The notes under the pieces: model-generated
Databases searched by the model: none
What the model was told of the DNA's origin: nothing
Seen by the model: only the letters and a program-made list of their open reading frames with translations
Origin: Gracilinema caldarium
GTDB lineage: Bacteria; Spirochaetota; Spirochaetia; Treponematales; Breznakiellaceae
Length of the DNA stretch: 64,000 nucleotides
Direction: 5' to 3'
NCBI RefSeq assembly: GCF_029265695.1
Contig: NZ_JAJUHW010000013.1
Location: forward strand, 1-64,000
Translations under genes and position numbers: made by a program
Part shown: piece by piece, positions 25,532 through 35,600 of the stretch
Layout of the letters: every line of letters starts with the position of its first letter
How positions within the stretch are numbered: position 1 is the stretch's first letter

Positions 25532-25948
25532 ATGCAGCATGAAATAAGCTGTCAATGGGAAAGCGACATGGCCTTTTCCGCAGAAGTCGGCGGCCACCGC
25601 ATTCCCCTGGATGCGGACGAAGCGGTGGGCGGAAAAAACTCTGGTCCCATGCCCAAACCGCTCCTTTTAGTGTCCCTCGCGGGGTGCACCGGCATGGACG
25701 TCATCTCCATACTTAAAAAAATGCGCGAGCCCGTGAGCTATTTTAACCTGCGGGTACAGGGAGACCTCACTGAGGAACATCCCAAAACATACACAAGGGT
25801 TAAAATCATCTATGAGTTTAAAGCCTCGGACGGGCTCAAGGATGAAAATGTCCGCAAAGCCATCAGTCTTTCTCAAGATCGGTACTGCGGAGTCAGCGCT
25901 CTCCTTAAAAAAGCAATCCCCGTCGAGTTCGAAGTCCAATATATTTAG
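25532..25948 (+). CDS. OsmC-family peroxide/thiol protein
   Basis: OsmC/Ohr proteins reduce organic hydroperoxides with a pair of cysteines. The 138-residue product has C52 in SLAGCTGMDV and C119 in DRYCGVSALL, the right spacing for the family, and PKPLLLVSLAGC is typical of the YhfA-like branch rather than Ohr. The AAAGGAGG ribosome site is strong. It lies 79 bases after the DUF190 gene and may share its transcript. Substrate unknown. Confidence 0.9.
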   Translation: MQHEISCQWESDMAFSAEVGGHRIPLDADEAVGGKNSGPMPKPLLLVSLAGCTGMDVISILKKMREPVSYFNLRVQGDLTEEHPKTYTRVKIIYEFKASDGLKDENVRKAISLSQDRYCGVSALLKKAIPVEFEVQYI

Positions 25949-25949
25949 C

Positions 25950-25973
25950 ATATTGATGAATATATTGATGAAC
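25950..25973 (+). repeat. 12-base tandem duplication at a start site
   Basis: ATATTGATGAAT is followed at once by ATATTGATGAAC. The repeat duplicates four codons (Ile-Leu-Met-Asn) and leaves two in-frame ATG codons, at 25956 and 25968, for the next gene. Confidence 0.85.
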
Positions 25974-27098
25974 GGACAACACAGGTTTATCACCATATAC
26001 ATCGTTTTTGTATTGACACTCGGTGCTCCGTACCGGCTTTTACCGGAATCTCCCTCCGGTTCTCAGGGGGTCGCACAGTTTGCAGCCCCATCCCAGCAAT
26101 GGGACCGGGGTACCGAAATTGCCATAGAAGAAGCCTACCGACAATGTTTTAAAACCTATATCATCGACGGCCGTATCATTAACGTGCGGCTTCCCTTTGC
26201 GGAAAACAACGAACGCTCCGAACTGGCGGATACAGAATTATTCATTCAGGGGGGCGGCAAATCGAACCCGGCAGATCTGTGGGCCAGCATAGATGACATT
26301 TTAGCCACCGATGACTTCCACCGATACATTCAGATACTACAGGATGGAAAGGAAAAGGTGCTCATCTTTGACCTCTCAAGCCGCCGCTGGACCTGGACCA
26401 GGGACCTGTATGAAATTGCCAGAATGAAAGCCCAGGCCTACAAGGGCCTTCCGCACCGGCCCTACGTTTTGCACAACGGCCAGGATGTAGAAAACTCCGA
26501 CATATACAACTACTTGTACTGCATCGGCCGCCTCGGCATGGACTGCTCAGGATTTGTCTGGCATGTGCTAACCTATACAGCCCGCAAGGCCGGCGTGGAT
26601 CTCAGGTCCACGGTGCAGAAGGCCCTGAAGTTATCAAAAAAGCTTGACCCCTCCCATTTTGTCGGAACCTGGTATTTCGACTCAAAACGGCCCGAACTCG
26701 AACAGGTACCGGATAACATAAAAAACCTCCGCAGCGGTGACATTATTCTGTTTAGGGGGAGCGATGGCAGGGCGGTTCATTCGGCTATCATCCAATCCAT
26801 CGACATGCAAAAGGGCCGGATCCGCTACCTCCAGAGCACCGACGAAGCGCCTCTGGACGAACGGGGTGTCCATGAATCGTGGATTCTCTTTGATCCGGCG
26901 AAACCGGATCTCAGCCTAAAAGACCCTTCGCTCCAGTGGACACAAAAACGCTTTCCTGCCTTCCCCGGCGAAAAAGCCTCGGCTTTTTCCGATGACGGCG
27001 AGCGCTACCGGGCCTTCCCCGAATATGGAGCCGGCAAGGTGGTCCGCTTTAAGCTCATGAACTCGGTCTTTAAGACCCTGAATGCCCGTTATAATTGA
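25968..27098 (+). CDS. Exported NlpC/P60-like cysteine peptidase
   Basis: A secreted protein of 376 residues with a hydrophobic N-terminus (ITIYIVFVLTLGAPYR). The C-terminal half has the NlpC/P60 nucleophile pattern MDCSGFVWHVL (Cys193) and, about 78 residues on, GDIILFRG then AVHSAIIQ with His271, as in peptidoglycan-cleaving enzymes. The N-terminal 150 residues are not recognised. Two starts are possible (25956 or 25968) because of a tandem repeat; neither has a ribosome site, and the stop of the OsmC gene eight bases earlier suggests coupling. Its end overlaps the convergent CHASE2 gene by 29 bases. Substrate is inferred from the family. Confidence 0.72.
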   Translation: MNGQHRFITIYIVFVLTLGAPYRLLPESPSGSQGVAQFAAPSQQWDRGTEIAIEEAYRQCFKTYIIDGRIINVRLPFAENNERSELADTELFIQGGGKSNPADLWASIDDILATDDFHRYIQILQDGKEKVLIFDLSSRRWTWTRDLYEIARMKAQAYKGLPHRPYVLHNGQDVENSDIYNYLYCIGRLGMDCSGFVWHVLTYTARKAGVDLRSTVQKALKLSKKLDPSHFVGTWYFDSKRPELEQVPDNIKNLRSGDIILFRGSDGRAVHSAIIQSIDMQKGRIRYLQSTDEAPLDERGVHESWILFDPAKPDLSLKDPSLQWTQKRFPAFPGEKASAFSDDGERYRAFPEYGAGKVVRFKLMNSVFKTLNARYN

Positions 27099-29334
27099 AA
27101 GAGAAGAACGCTATTTCCCGGCCTTCCTGCTTGTCGACCAATACATCAAGCTTATCGGCCCGCAATTCACCGCGGGTGCCGGTTCGTAAAAAAGCCAGGG
27201 CAGCGTCTGTGGCCAGCATACGGTGCTGGTAGCGAGCCGCCAGCCCCGAAAGAACCCGGGCCCGAACCGGCACCCGGCCAAGGGCGGAATAACCGGCAAT
27301 AGCATCAAAATAATAAGCTGCTTTGCCAAAATCCATGCCTAACGTAACAGGCTCATGGAGAAAAGCGTCGAGCAGCGACTGTGCAGCCCCAAGGGCCTTT
27401 TCAGCAATCCCCGTTTGCTGTCCCTGATAAGGGGGCGGAAAGCCAAAGGCGGTAAATACAACCTCACCGTCAGCCCATAGCATGGTGCCGCCTTGTTGTT
27501 TTACCAGTTCAGCGGTTTTTGCTCTGAACTGTTTCAGGGCTTCAGCATATTCAAGCATGGCTGCCGGCTGTTCTTCTCCGACAAAGGATGCATGCCGTAC
27601 ACAGAGTATCAGCGCCTCTACCTCCTGAATAATATCAGGGGTTGGTACGGACGATACTTGCCTTAATGGGATAGAGCGCAGCATTGCTTTGAACGACCCG
27701 GAAGACATTCGATGTTTTAAGGCAAGCTCCTGATGGCGCCGCACATACATGATATAAGCGGCTTGAATGATTCCGTACAGGGCTCCGGTTCCCCCAAAAA
27801 TAATGGCTGGAATAAGCGGTGCATACCAATACCCGCCGATAATCAGGAGCATACCGCCAGCCAGCAAAGCAATTCCTGCAATAACAATAGTAAATACAAC
27901 AAAATAAAGGGGGCTAAAAATATAGGTAGCCCCTAATAAAAACAGGATCCCTATAATTGTTGCAATAAAAAGATACAAGGGCTTTCCGGGATAAATATAA
28001 TTCCGGGACAATATCGTACTGAGCAAGGCCACCGTAGCATTTGCATCACCGGATACAGAACCGACAATACAGTAAGCATCCCTCAGGGAAGACTCCAGCC
28101 TGGTATGCAAGCCAAAGAGTTCATGGTAGGCATTTCTGGACCACGAAAAAGCCTGGGAAGCAAGCTCTTTGAGTGACGTAATCCGTTCCTTCCCCCCTTC
28201 CTGCAAGGTTTCTGTAGTGAGCAGGGTATCGTAGCCTTGCAAAATAGTTTTTTCCGCAGAACCGGTTAAAAAATCTCCCGCAGCCGCGTAAAAGTCGTTC
28301 CGGGCTTCCCGCCATTGCTTAATAGTATCGGGAAGGGGATTTTCTAAGACTTCCTTTTCCAGGGATTGGGCATATTCGTACAGGGTTGTCGGATACTTTA
28401 AAGCATCCAGATTGATAAAATAACCGGACCGTTCCATCTCTTTTAAGGCTTCGTAAAGCTTTCGTTCCTGTTCAAGGTATGCCGTGAATTCTTCTATTGA
28501 TAAGACCTGGTAATGCTCAGGGTTCTGAACATAAAAGCGGCCCTTTGAATCCAGCGGAAGTTCATATAATTCCTTTTCTGTTTTTATGTTTAACCAGGTT
28601 CCCTTTTTTTCTATCTGGGGATCTCCCATAATATCCATAAGGAGGGCAAAACCAGCGTGAACAAGTTCTTTATTGGGAAGTTCCTTGATGGGGTACAAGT
28701 ACCGCAGCACACCATCCGCATCTTTTTCTGCTTTTGAATAAACGGCCCTCCCGCCCCAGATTTCCAATGCACCAGTTTTTCCGGATCCCCACTTAAGATC
28801 ATCGCAATGAATAACCCGATTAAAAAGTGCCCGGTATTTTTCCAATTCCAGTTCCCGCATATTGCTCGATTCGGCCAGTGTAAGCAAAAGCCGGTTCTTG
28901 CTTTCCTCCACAAGGCCATTCACATCTTTAACATAACGTTCTGCATCCTGGGGCCGAATCGAGCCAAGCCGGATACCGTCAAAGAGGCTGCTAATGTTTT
29001 TTTGAATACGGGAAAATTCTTTTTGTACAAAACGCTGCCTGTCCTGGGTGCTAAAGATTTGCTTTTCGTCAGGTAAAACCACATTCGTCTGAAATAGGAC
29101 AAGACGGCTTTCTAGGGCGGAAAGGACCAGCAGTATACGGGAAGCATCTTCCGCACTTATTGAGTCCTGTGCCTTCGTATCAATGACCACCAAATCCCGC
29201 GGGGCTTCGAGCACGCCCCGGAGGTTCATCAATCTATCATAAAAAGGTCCAAAAGGGAGGTCCGGAATATTCAGTAAATAGCCCCCGGAAATGAGTATGG
29301 CAAGCATGAATGGAACTATTTTCAGGTGTTTCAT
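27070..29334 (-). CDS. CHASE2-like membrane protein with a degenerate nucleotide-cyclase domain
   Basis: A 754-residue membrane protein. It has an N-terminal anchor, a large extracytoplasmic part opening with a CHASE2-like segment (GPFYDRLMNLRG, then DLVVIDTK), a block of membrane helices at about 450-530, and a C-terminal domain (about 570-745) laid out like a class III adenylate cyclase: VEALILCVRHASF, then LVKQQGGTMLWADGEVVFTAFG. The first metal-binding Asp is not at its usual place (CVRHASF instead of a D-x-x-x-F type motif), so catalysis is doubtful. The ATG at 29334 is preferred over a GTG five codons earlier. It may sense an outside signal; the output is unknown. Confidence 0.75.
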   Translation of the reverse strand: MKHLKIVPFMLAILISGGYLLNIPDLPFGPFYDRLMNLRGVLEAPRDLVVIDTKAQDSISAEDASRILLVLSALESRLVLFQTNVVLPDEKQIFSTQDRQRFVQKEFSRIQKNISSLFDGIRLGSIRPQDAERYVKDVNGLVEESKNRLLLTLAESSNMRELELEKYRALFNRVIHCDDLKWGSGKTGALEIWGGRAVYSKAEKDADGVLRYLYPIKELPNKELVHAGFALLMDIMGDPQIEKKGTWLNIKTEKELYELPLDSKGRFYVQNPEHYQVLSIEEFTAYLEQERKLYEALKEMERSGYFINLDALKYPTTLYEYAQSLEKEVLENPLPDTIKQWREARNDFYAAAGDFLTGSAEKTILQGYDTLLTTETLQEGGKERITSLKELASQAFSWSRNAYHELFGLHTRLESSLRDAYCIVGSVSGDANATVALLSTILSRNYIYPGKPLYLFIATIIGILFLLGATYIFSPLYFVVFTIVIAGIALLAGGMLLIIGGYWYAPLIPAIIFGGTGALYGIIQAAYIMYVRRHQELALKHRMSSGSFKAMLRSIPLRQVSSVPTPDIIQEVEALILCVRHASFVGEEQPAAMLEYAEALKQFRAKTAELVKQQGGTMLWADGEVVFTAFGFPPPYQGQQTGIAEKALGAAQSLLDAFLHEPVTLGMDFGKAAYYFDAIAGYSALGRVPVRARVLSGLAARYQHRMLATDAALAFLRTGTRGELRADKLDVLVDKQEGREIAFFSFNYNGHSGS

Positions 29335-29457
29335 AGATTCAGGATACACAAAATTGTTAGTTTTTACAGGTAGCTGGGACAGATAAGAGCTACAGACAGG
29401 AAATAAACATGCCGATATCGTATACTATAGATAGATATACATTGATGGGAGGCTACA

Positions 29458-30042
29458 ATGAAACGACATAGCTTACGAATTACCGGGATACTTCTGCTGT
29501 CCCTCGTCGTATTATTTTCCTGCGCAAAACCGCCAACCGCTGAAATGGAAGCCGCAAAGGCTGCGGTTGCAAAAGCCCAAGCAGACACCAATGCAAACCT
29601 CTATGCCCCGGAGGCCCTGAAACGAGCTGCTGACTCCCTTGCAAAAATGAATACCGAAGCGGAAGCAAAACGCTATGACAATGCAAAGGCTCTGGCACAG
29701 GAAACCATAAAACTTGCAGATCAGGCTATTGCGGAGGGCAATGCGGGGCTTGAACGGGCTAAGGACGAAGCTGCGGGTCTTATCGCATCGGGCAAATCTC
29801 TTGTTTTGGAGGTCACCAATGCACTGAACGGGGCTAAAAAAGTTGCCCGTATCAAGCTGAATTTCACCCAGGTGACAGCCCAGTTTAACGAAGCCAAGAC
29901 TACTCTTGCGGCCGCAGAAAAAGATCAGAGCAACAGCAACTACAAAAATGCTATAGAAAAGGGCAATGCTGCCCGCACAGCCCTGAGCGACATTCTTTCA
30001 ACAATCAGCAGTGCCGTACAGGCGGCTTCTAAGAAAAAATAA
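29458..30042 (+). CDS. Alanine-rich coiled-coil lipoprotein, DUF4398-like
   Basis: A 194-residue lipoprotein with a signal peptide and lipobox ending at Cys22 (VVLFSC). The rest is almost wholly helical and rich in Ala, Lys, Glu and Asn, with a heptad-like pattern (AAKAAVAKAQADTNANLYAPEA, read across two turns) that resembles the DUF4398 family. The ribosome site GGGAGG is good and a TATACT box lies at 29421. It probably spans the periplasm as a coiled coil. It ends one base before the convergent QueG-like gene stop. Confidence 0.8.
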   Translation: MKRHSLRITGILLLSLVVLFSCAKPPTAEMEAAKAAVAKAQADTNANLYAPEALKRAADSLAKMNTEAEAKRYDNAKALAQETIKLADQAIAEGNAGLERAKDEAAGLIASGKSLVLEVTNALNGAKKVARIKLNFTQVTAQFNEAKTTLAAAEKDQSNSNYKNAIEKGNAARTALSDILSTISSAVQAASKKK

Positions 30043-30043
30043 T

Positions 30044-31009
30044 TCAAGCGCGGCGCACCGCCAGCGCTGCGTCGTGCCGGGCCGCAAGTTCTGCGTTTCG
30101 CCGCAGGGACTGTGGTCCGAGCCACTGAAGGCCCAGGGCTGTTCCCTTTAAGACGGCCCTGATTTCCTCATCTCCCGCAGCTAACAACCATTCAGCAGAG
30201 AAACAATCGGGGAGCTTCCCCCGTTCCGTCTCCACTGGGTCCACACTTTTTTTGTTGTGGGGGCAGCTATCCTGGCAATTACTACAACCATATAATCGCT
30301 CACCCCAAACCTGGGCTACAAAGTCCGGAACCTTTTCTCCATTTCCCGAAGCGTACCACTGAATACATTTCTCTTTACATAGAACGCCCGATCCATCCAG
30401 TGCTCCGGTGGGACAGGCAGTGCTGCAGGCATTTTGATCGCCGCAGACCTTACAGGCCGGGAATGACAGATCACTTATCTCAAATGGTCCAGAAAGACAG
30501 GGATTAAAAGAGGAGGGGAACACCCCTGGCAGGGGCGAATCGGGGGGGAGCGGGAAAGGGACCGTCATGGAGGCAATAACAACTAGAGATCCCGCTTCCG
30601 GGGTAATAATCAGGCTATTTTTACCGAGCCAGCCAAGACCGCAGCGCAATGCCAAAGGCTTTTCCGGTACCGGAGAATTGCATAAAATCCGGTAGTCACT
30701 CTTTGAACCGCCCCATCGCTCCCGTAATTCCCTGGCTATCTCTTTAAGTCTTGCCACCGCCTCGGCGTAATAGTTTCTCCGTGCAAAGGGAGCTACCGTG
30801 CTTGGCTTTCCCTGATCGCTCGAAACTCCCAGGTTCCCATAAGGCAGGGCCGCCATAAGGAGCGATGGGGCGCCCTGCCAATGGTTGTCTCCGCTGACCC
30901 GAGCCCCAAGAAAAGCTTGTGGATCGTAGGGAGAGATAAACCGAACCCGGCTAAAACCTTTGGCAAGTGTGGAGCTGCGAATAAAAGCATCTATTGACGA
31001 CAGCGGCAT
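30044..31009 (-). CDS. QueG-like epoxyqueuosine reductase homologue
   Basis: A 321-residue protein of the QueG family, cobalamin- and 4Fe-4S-dependent enzymes that finish queuosine in tRNA. It has GLGWLGKNSLI and the eight-cysteine double-cluster region: CKVCGDQNACSTACPTGAL and YGCSNCQDSCPHNK, plus CKEKC between them. However, the acidic residue expected before P-x-x-E (catalytic Asp in known QueG) is Asn111 in CNSPVPEKPLA, and the usual DYH segment is NYY. So it may be a divergent QueG or a paralogue with another role. The start at 31009 leaves 47 bases to the divergent next gene; an ATG at 31063 would overlap it. Confidence 0.78.
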   Translation of the reverse strand: MPLSSIDAFIRSSTLAKGFSRVRFISPYDPQAFLGARVSGDNHWQGAPSLLMAALPYGNLGVSSDQGKPSTVAPFARRNYYAEAVARLKEIARELRERWGGSKSDYRILCNSPVPEKPLALRCGLGWLGKNSLIITPEAGSLVVIASMTVPFPLPPDSPLPGVFPSSFNPCLSGPFEISDLSFPACKVCGDQNACSTACPTGALDGSGVLCKEKCIQWYASGNGEKVPDFVAQVWGERLYGCSNCQDSCPHNKKSVDPVETERGKLPDCFSAEWLLAAGDEEIRAVLKGTALGLQWLGPQSLRRNAELAARHDAALAVRRA

Positions 31010-31056
31010 TTTACCGTTACTGTATGGAAAGTGGAATATTTTATCTAGGGGTTCCC

Positions 31057-32598
31057 ATGGCAATCGAGTTTCTGGAAAAACTGCTTTCTCTTTTTACAGG
31101 CGGAACAGACAGCGAATCGGAAAAACGCCGCCAGCTTAAACAGATTGCACGGGATTTAACGAAAAATAAATACAAATTCTACAAAGTCAGGGGCGAAGAG
31201 GTCCTAGGGGTCTTTGCCAAGCTGTTCTACGACATCTATAAAATTCTTTCCCCGGCCCAGGTTTTTCTGCAGAATGCGGATAAATCAAACCAGCTGAAAC
31301 AAATTGTCATAGAGTTCTTTATGGACAAGGGAATGCTGGAATTGCAGGAACGGCTTTCCGAGGAATCCATTAAAGAACGGGCCAAAACAACAACCATTAA
31401 GGAACTGGCCCAACAGCTTAACAACGAGCTCACTAACTTTATAGCAGGCTTCGATGGAGAACGGAGCAGTGCCATAGACCGGTGTTACAACCAGATTCTG
31501 ACCTTCGTGCAGCTCGTTAACTTTGATTATTTTTTCCTCCTCAAGAAATTTGATGCCAACCTTTCAGAGCGTAATTTTACCTATAAACCCCAGTTTGAAC
31601 CGATCCGCGGCGAATACATCAGCGACGATATAAAGGATTTCCTGGAAGTACTGTACGCCCTCGATTTTGAACAGGATTGGAAACCGGTATTTTCGGTTCT
31701 TAAAACCTACAAAGGGGTCGAGGTAGTCGCCCTGGACCAATGGAGCAAACTGTTAAACGTCTTCCGAGACCTCAAACGCTCGGGCATTTTTGAACTTATG
31801 GTTCGTCACATTGATAAAAATCCCACTTGGATGCCCAAGCCGCACATCCCGAATGAATATATTCTCGATGCCTATTTGCAAAAAACCCGAACCCAGGTGG
31901 AAGTGCTTATCCAGCAATTGGTCCAGGAACGGCGGAACGCAAAGATTGATGAACTGGCTAAGCTTATTTTTGGCACTCCAGCGGTTAGCAGGCTGAAAAA
32001 TTATACAGAAAAAGCAAATGCGCCCTTTCAGAAAAAAATGCTGGGCGGTTTCATTCATATCCAGGGGCTTAATTATCTAAAAGCCTTTTTGTTGGATTTC
32101 TTTAAAAAGGATATTCGTGAACTATGCGACCTGCTGCTCGTCCGGGGCCAATGGTCTACCAACATTCTTTCCCAGCAGCTTTCGGAAAGTTACCATGAAC
32201 TGATGGCTATTTCAGAAAAATTAATTACCTTTGACGATTCTTTGGCAGACGATGCAGAAATGGGCGGAAGGCTCAGAATTGCCATGGCCAAGGCAGACCG
32301 GGATAAGGAACAGCTGAAATATGTCAGAACCCTGCTCAAGGGCATTAATGATGAGGCCCTTAAGTTCATCACCATGAGCGCTCAAAACCTTATTGTGGTC
32401 GGAAAAAATCTGAAACAGATCCTGGAAGATTTTCAAAAAAGCCCCCATGAGATCATTATTAACTGGAAGGACATAGAAAACTCAAGCGAGAAACCGATAG
32501 ACCAGAGAATAACCGAAGTGTACAAGGTTATTTACTATTTTGTACAGTTAATGCAGTTCTTTGTAAAACAAGAGCAGACACCGGGAGATTCGGCGTAG
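31057..32598 (+). CDS. Conserved spirochaetal protein, possibly DUF5312
   Basis: A 513-residue, mostly helical and charged cytoplasmic protein without signal peptide or membrane helices. I recognise no catalytic motif. The pattern (a basic N-terminus RRQLKQIARDLTKNKYKFYK, then long helical repeats) recalls a family I know only from treponemes, probably DUF5312, but I cannot confirm this. The ATG at 31057 is taken because it begins the conserved-looking part; an earlier in-frame start at 30994 would overlap the divergent gene. It stands alone between the QueG-like gene and nifJ. Confidence 0.6.
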   Translation: MAIEFLEKLLSLFTGGTDSESEKRRQLKQIARDLTKNKYKFYKVRGEEVLGVFAKLFYDIYKILSPAQVFLQNADKSNQLKQIVIEFFMDKGMLELQERLSEESIKERAKTTTIKELAQQLNNELTNFIAGFDGERSSAIDRCYNQILTFVQLVNFDYFFLLKKFDANLSERNFTYKPQFEPIRGEYISDDIKDFLEVLYALDFEQDWKPVFSVLKTYKGVEVVALDQWSKLLNVFRDLKRSGIFELMVRHIDKNPTWMPKPHIPNEYILDAYLQKTRTQVEVLIQQLVQERRNAKIDELAKLIFGTPAVSRLKNYTEKANAPFQKKMLGGFIHIQGLNYLKAFLLDFFKKDIRELCDLLLVRGQWSTNILSQQLSESYHELMAISEKLITFDDSLADDAEMGGRLRIAMAKADRDKEQLKYVRTLLKGINDEALKFITMSAQNLIVVGKNLKQILEDFQKSPHEIIINWKDIENSSEKPIDQRITEVYKVIYYFVQLMQFFVKQEQTPGDSA

Positions 32599-32625
32599 CC
32601 GATTTTTCCAGACGATACAGGGTGC

Positions 32626-32654
32626 TTGCACATTTTTCTCTGTAGCTATAGTAT
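32626..32654 (+). promoter_or_regulatory. Promoter of the pyruvate oxidoreductase gene
   Basis: TTGCAC (32626-32631), 17 bases, TAGTAT (32649-32654), about 40 bases before the ATG, with AACGAGGAAGG serving as ribosome site. Confidence 0.55.
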
Positions 32655-32698
32655 AGAAGAAACACTTCCATATTTTATCCCACCAACGAGGAAGGCAT

Positions 32699-35600
32699 AT
32701 GTCCGATAAGAAGATTGTTATGATCGACGGAAACACTGCGGCTGCCCATGTGGCCCATGCCCTCAGTGAAGTAATTGCTATTTATCCAATTACTCCGTCC
32801 AGTCCTATGGGAGAACTCTCTGATGAGTATTCTGCCCAGGGTCGGAAAAACCTGTGGGGAACCGTACCTCAGGTTGTTGAAATGCAGTCGGAAGCCGGTG
32901 CGGCCGGTGCAGTCCATGGAGCCCTGACCACAGGAGCCCTGAGCACCACCTTTACCGCCAGCCAAGGCCTCCTGCTCATGATCCCCAACATGTACAAAAT
33001 CGCCGGCGAACTTACTTCCACCGTATTCCATATCGCCGCCCGAGCCCTGGCTGCCCAGGGCTTGTCCATTTTCGGGGACCATTCAGACGTTATGGCATGC
33101 CGGCAGACTGGTTTTGCGATGCTTGCATCGAACAATGTCCAGGAAGTCATGGATTTAGCCCTGATCGCCCATGCGGCCACATTGGAATCCCGTGTACCCT
33201 TCCTGCACTTCTTTGACGGTTTCCGGACTTCCCATGAAGTTCAGAAAATCGAAGAACTTTCCTATGAACAGATGCGGCAGCTTATTTCCGACGACCTCGT
33301 AGCTGCACACAGGGCTCGGGGTCTTACCCCCGAAAATCCCGCCATCCGCGGTACTGCCCAGAACCCCGACGTGTACTTTACCGGCCGGGAAACGGTGAAT
33401 AAGTACTACGCCGCAGTTCCCGCCATCGTCCAGAAATACATGGACCAGTTCGCCAAACTCACTGGCCGCCAGTACAAACTGTACCAGTACTACGGTGCTC
33501 CCGATGCGGATCGGGTTATTGTTATCATGGGATCTGGTTCTGAACCGGTAGAAGAAACCGTCGATTACCTGAATAAAAAAGGCCAGAAAGTTGGTGTTCT
33601 TAAAGTTCATCTTTACCGTCCTTTCGATGCATCTCTATTTGTAGCGGCTCTGCCCGCCACCGTCAAAGCAATCGCTGTACTCGACAGGACTAAGGAACCG
33701 GGTTCCCTTGGCGAACCGATGTACGAAGATGTTCGCACCGCAGTCGGCGAAGCCATGAGCGGCGGAAAGAGCCAGTTCAAGGAATATCCCAAGATTGTCG
33801 GCGGCCGTTATGGACTGGGTTCTGCTGAATTTACCCCCGGAATGGTCAAGGCAATCTTCGACAACCTTTCTCAGAGTACTCCTAAAAATCACTTTACCGT
33901 CGGTATCTACGACGATGTGGCCTTTACATCTCTTGAATGGGATGAGAACTTTGACCTGGAAGAAGAGGGCGTCCATGAAGCCCTATTCTACGGTCTCGGA
34001 TCGGATGGAACGGTCGGCGCAAATAAAAACTCCATTAAGATTATCGGAGAGGCCACCGACAACTACGCCCAGGGCTACTTTGTTTACGACTCGAAGAAGG
34101 CTGGTACGGTTACCGTTTCCCACCTGCGGTTCGGCAAAAAACCGATTCGCAAGCCATACCTGGTAACTAAGGCCAATTTTATTGCCTGTCATAAATACAG
34201 CTTTATCGAAAAAGTCGATATGCTTTCCAAGGCCAAAAAGGGTGGGACCTTCTTGCTGGCCAGTCCCTATCCTGCAGACCAGGTCTGGAACCATCTGCCC
34301 GTAGAAGTACAGAAGCAGATCATCGACAAAGAACTTAAGTTCTACGTTATTGATGCGATTAGTCTTGCCGAAAAGGCCGGTATGGGCGGACGCATCAATG
34401 TTATCATGCAAACCGCCTTCTTTAAAATTTCCGGCGTCCTCCCCGAAGCTGAAGCGGTGGAACTTATTAAGAAATCCATCAAGAAGACCTACGGAAAGAA
34501 GGGCGAGGAAGTCGTTAAGAAGAACATTGATACCATTGATATGGCGCTGGCTGGAATTCAGCAGGTCAATTATCCCAAGACCGTTTCCGGCAACATTAAA
34601 ATGATTCCCCCAGTACCGGCAAATGCTCCAGCCTTTGTTAAGGAAGTTATCGGCGAAATCATTGCATTCCGGGGCGATAAACTCCCGGTTTCCAAAATGC
34701 CCGACGACGGAACTTTTCCCACCGGTACGACCAAATACGAGAAACGGAACATTGCCGAAAAAATTCCTGTTTGGGATCCTGAAACCTGTATCCAGTGCGG
34801 TAATTGTACCATGGTTTGTCCCCATGCGGTTATCCGCATGAAGGCCTATACTCCGGATAAACTTGTCGGAGCGCCCGAAACCTTTAAGTCTACCGATGCT
34901 AAGGGCAAGGAATTCGAAGGGATGAAATTCACCCTCCAGGTTGCCCCCGAGGACTGCACCGGATGCGGCGCCTGTGTCAACATCTGCCCCGCCAAGAACA
35001 AGGCAAATCCGGAGCTTAAGGCAATTAACCTTCAGCCCCAGATGCCGCTGCGGGAAGCGGAAGCGAAAAACTGGGATTTCTTCCTCAAGATTCCCAATAC
35101 GGATTCCAAGCTGCTTAACCTGAACCTTGCCAAAGGCATTGGCATGAAACAGCCCCTCTTTGAATTCTCAGGGGCCTGCGCAGGCTGCGGTGAAACACCT
35201 TATGTCAAACTGCTTTCTCAGCTCTTTGGCGACCGTGCAATCATTGCCAACGCTACCGGTTGTTCTTCAATCTACGGCGGAAACCTCCCCACTACCCCCT
35301 ATTCCAAACGGGATGACGGACGGGGCCCCGTATGGTCTAACAGCCTCTTTGAAGATGCTGCAGAATTTGGTATGGGTATGCGGCTTACCAGCGACAAGCT
35401 GGCGGAACATGCCCGTGAAGTAGCACTGGAAGCTAAAAATGCCGGTATCCAGGCAGATCTACTCGATAAGATCCTTGCAAACACCCAGGAAACCGACGAA
35501 GCTATCGAAGAACAGCGGAAACTGGTAGACCAGCTCAAGGCTGCCCTGAAAAAGGACAGCAAGCCCCTGGCCAAGAACCTCCTTTCCCTGGCGGACCACT

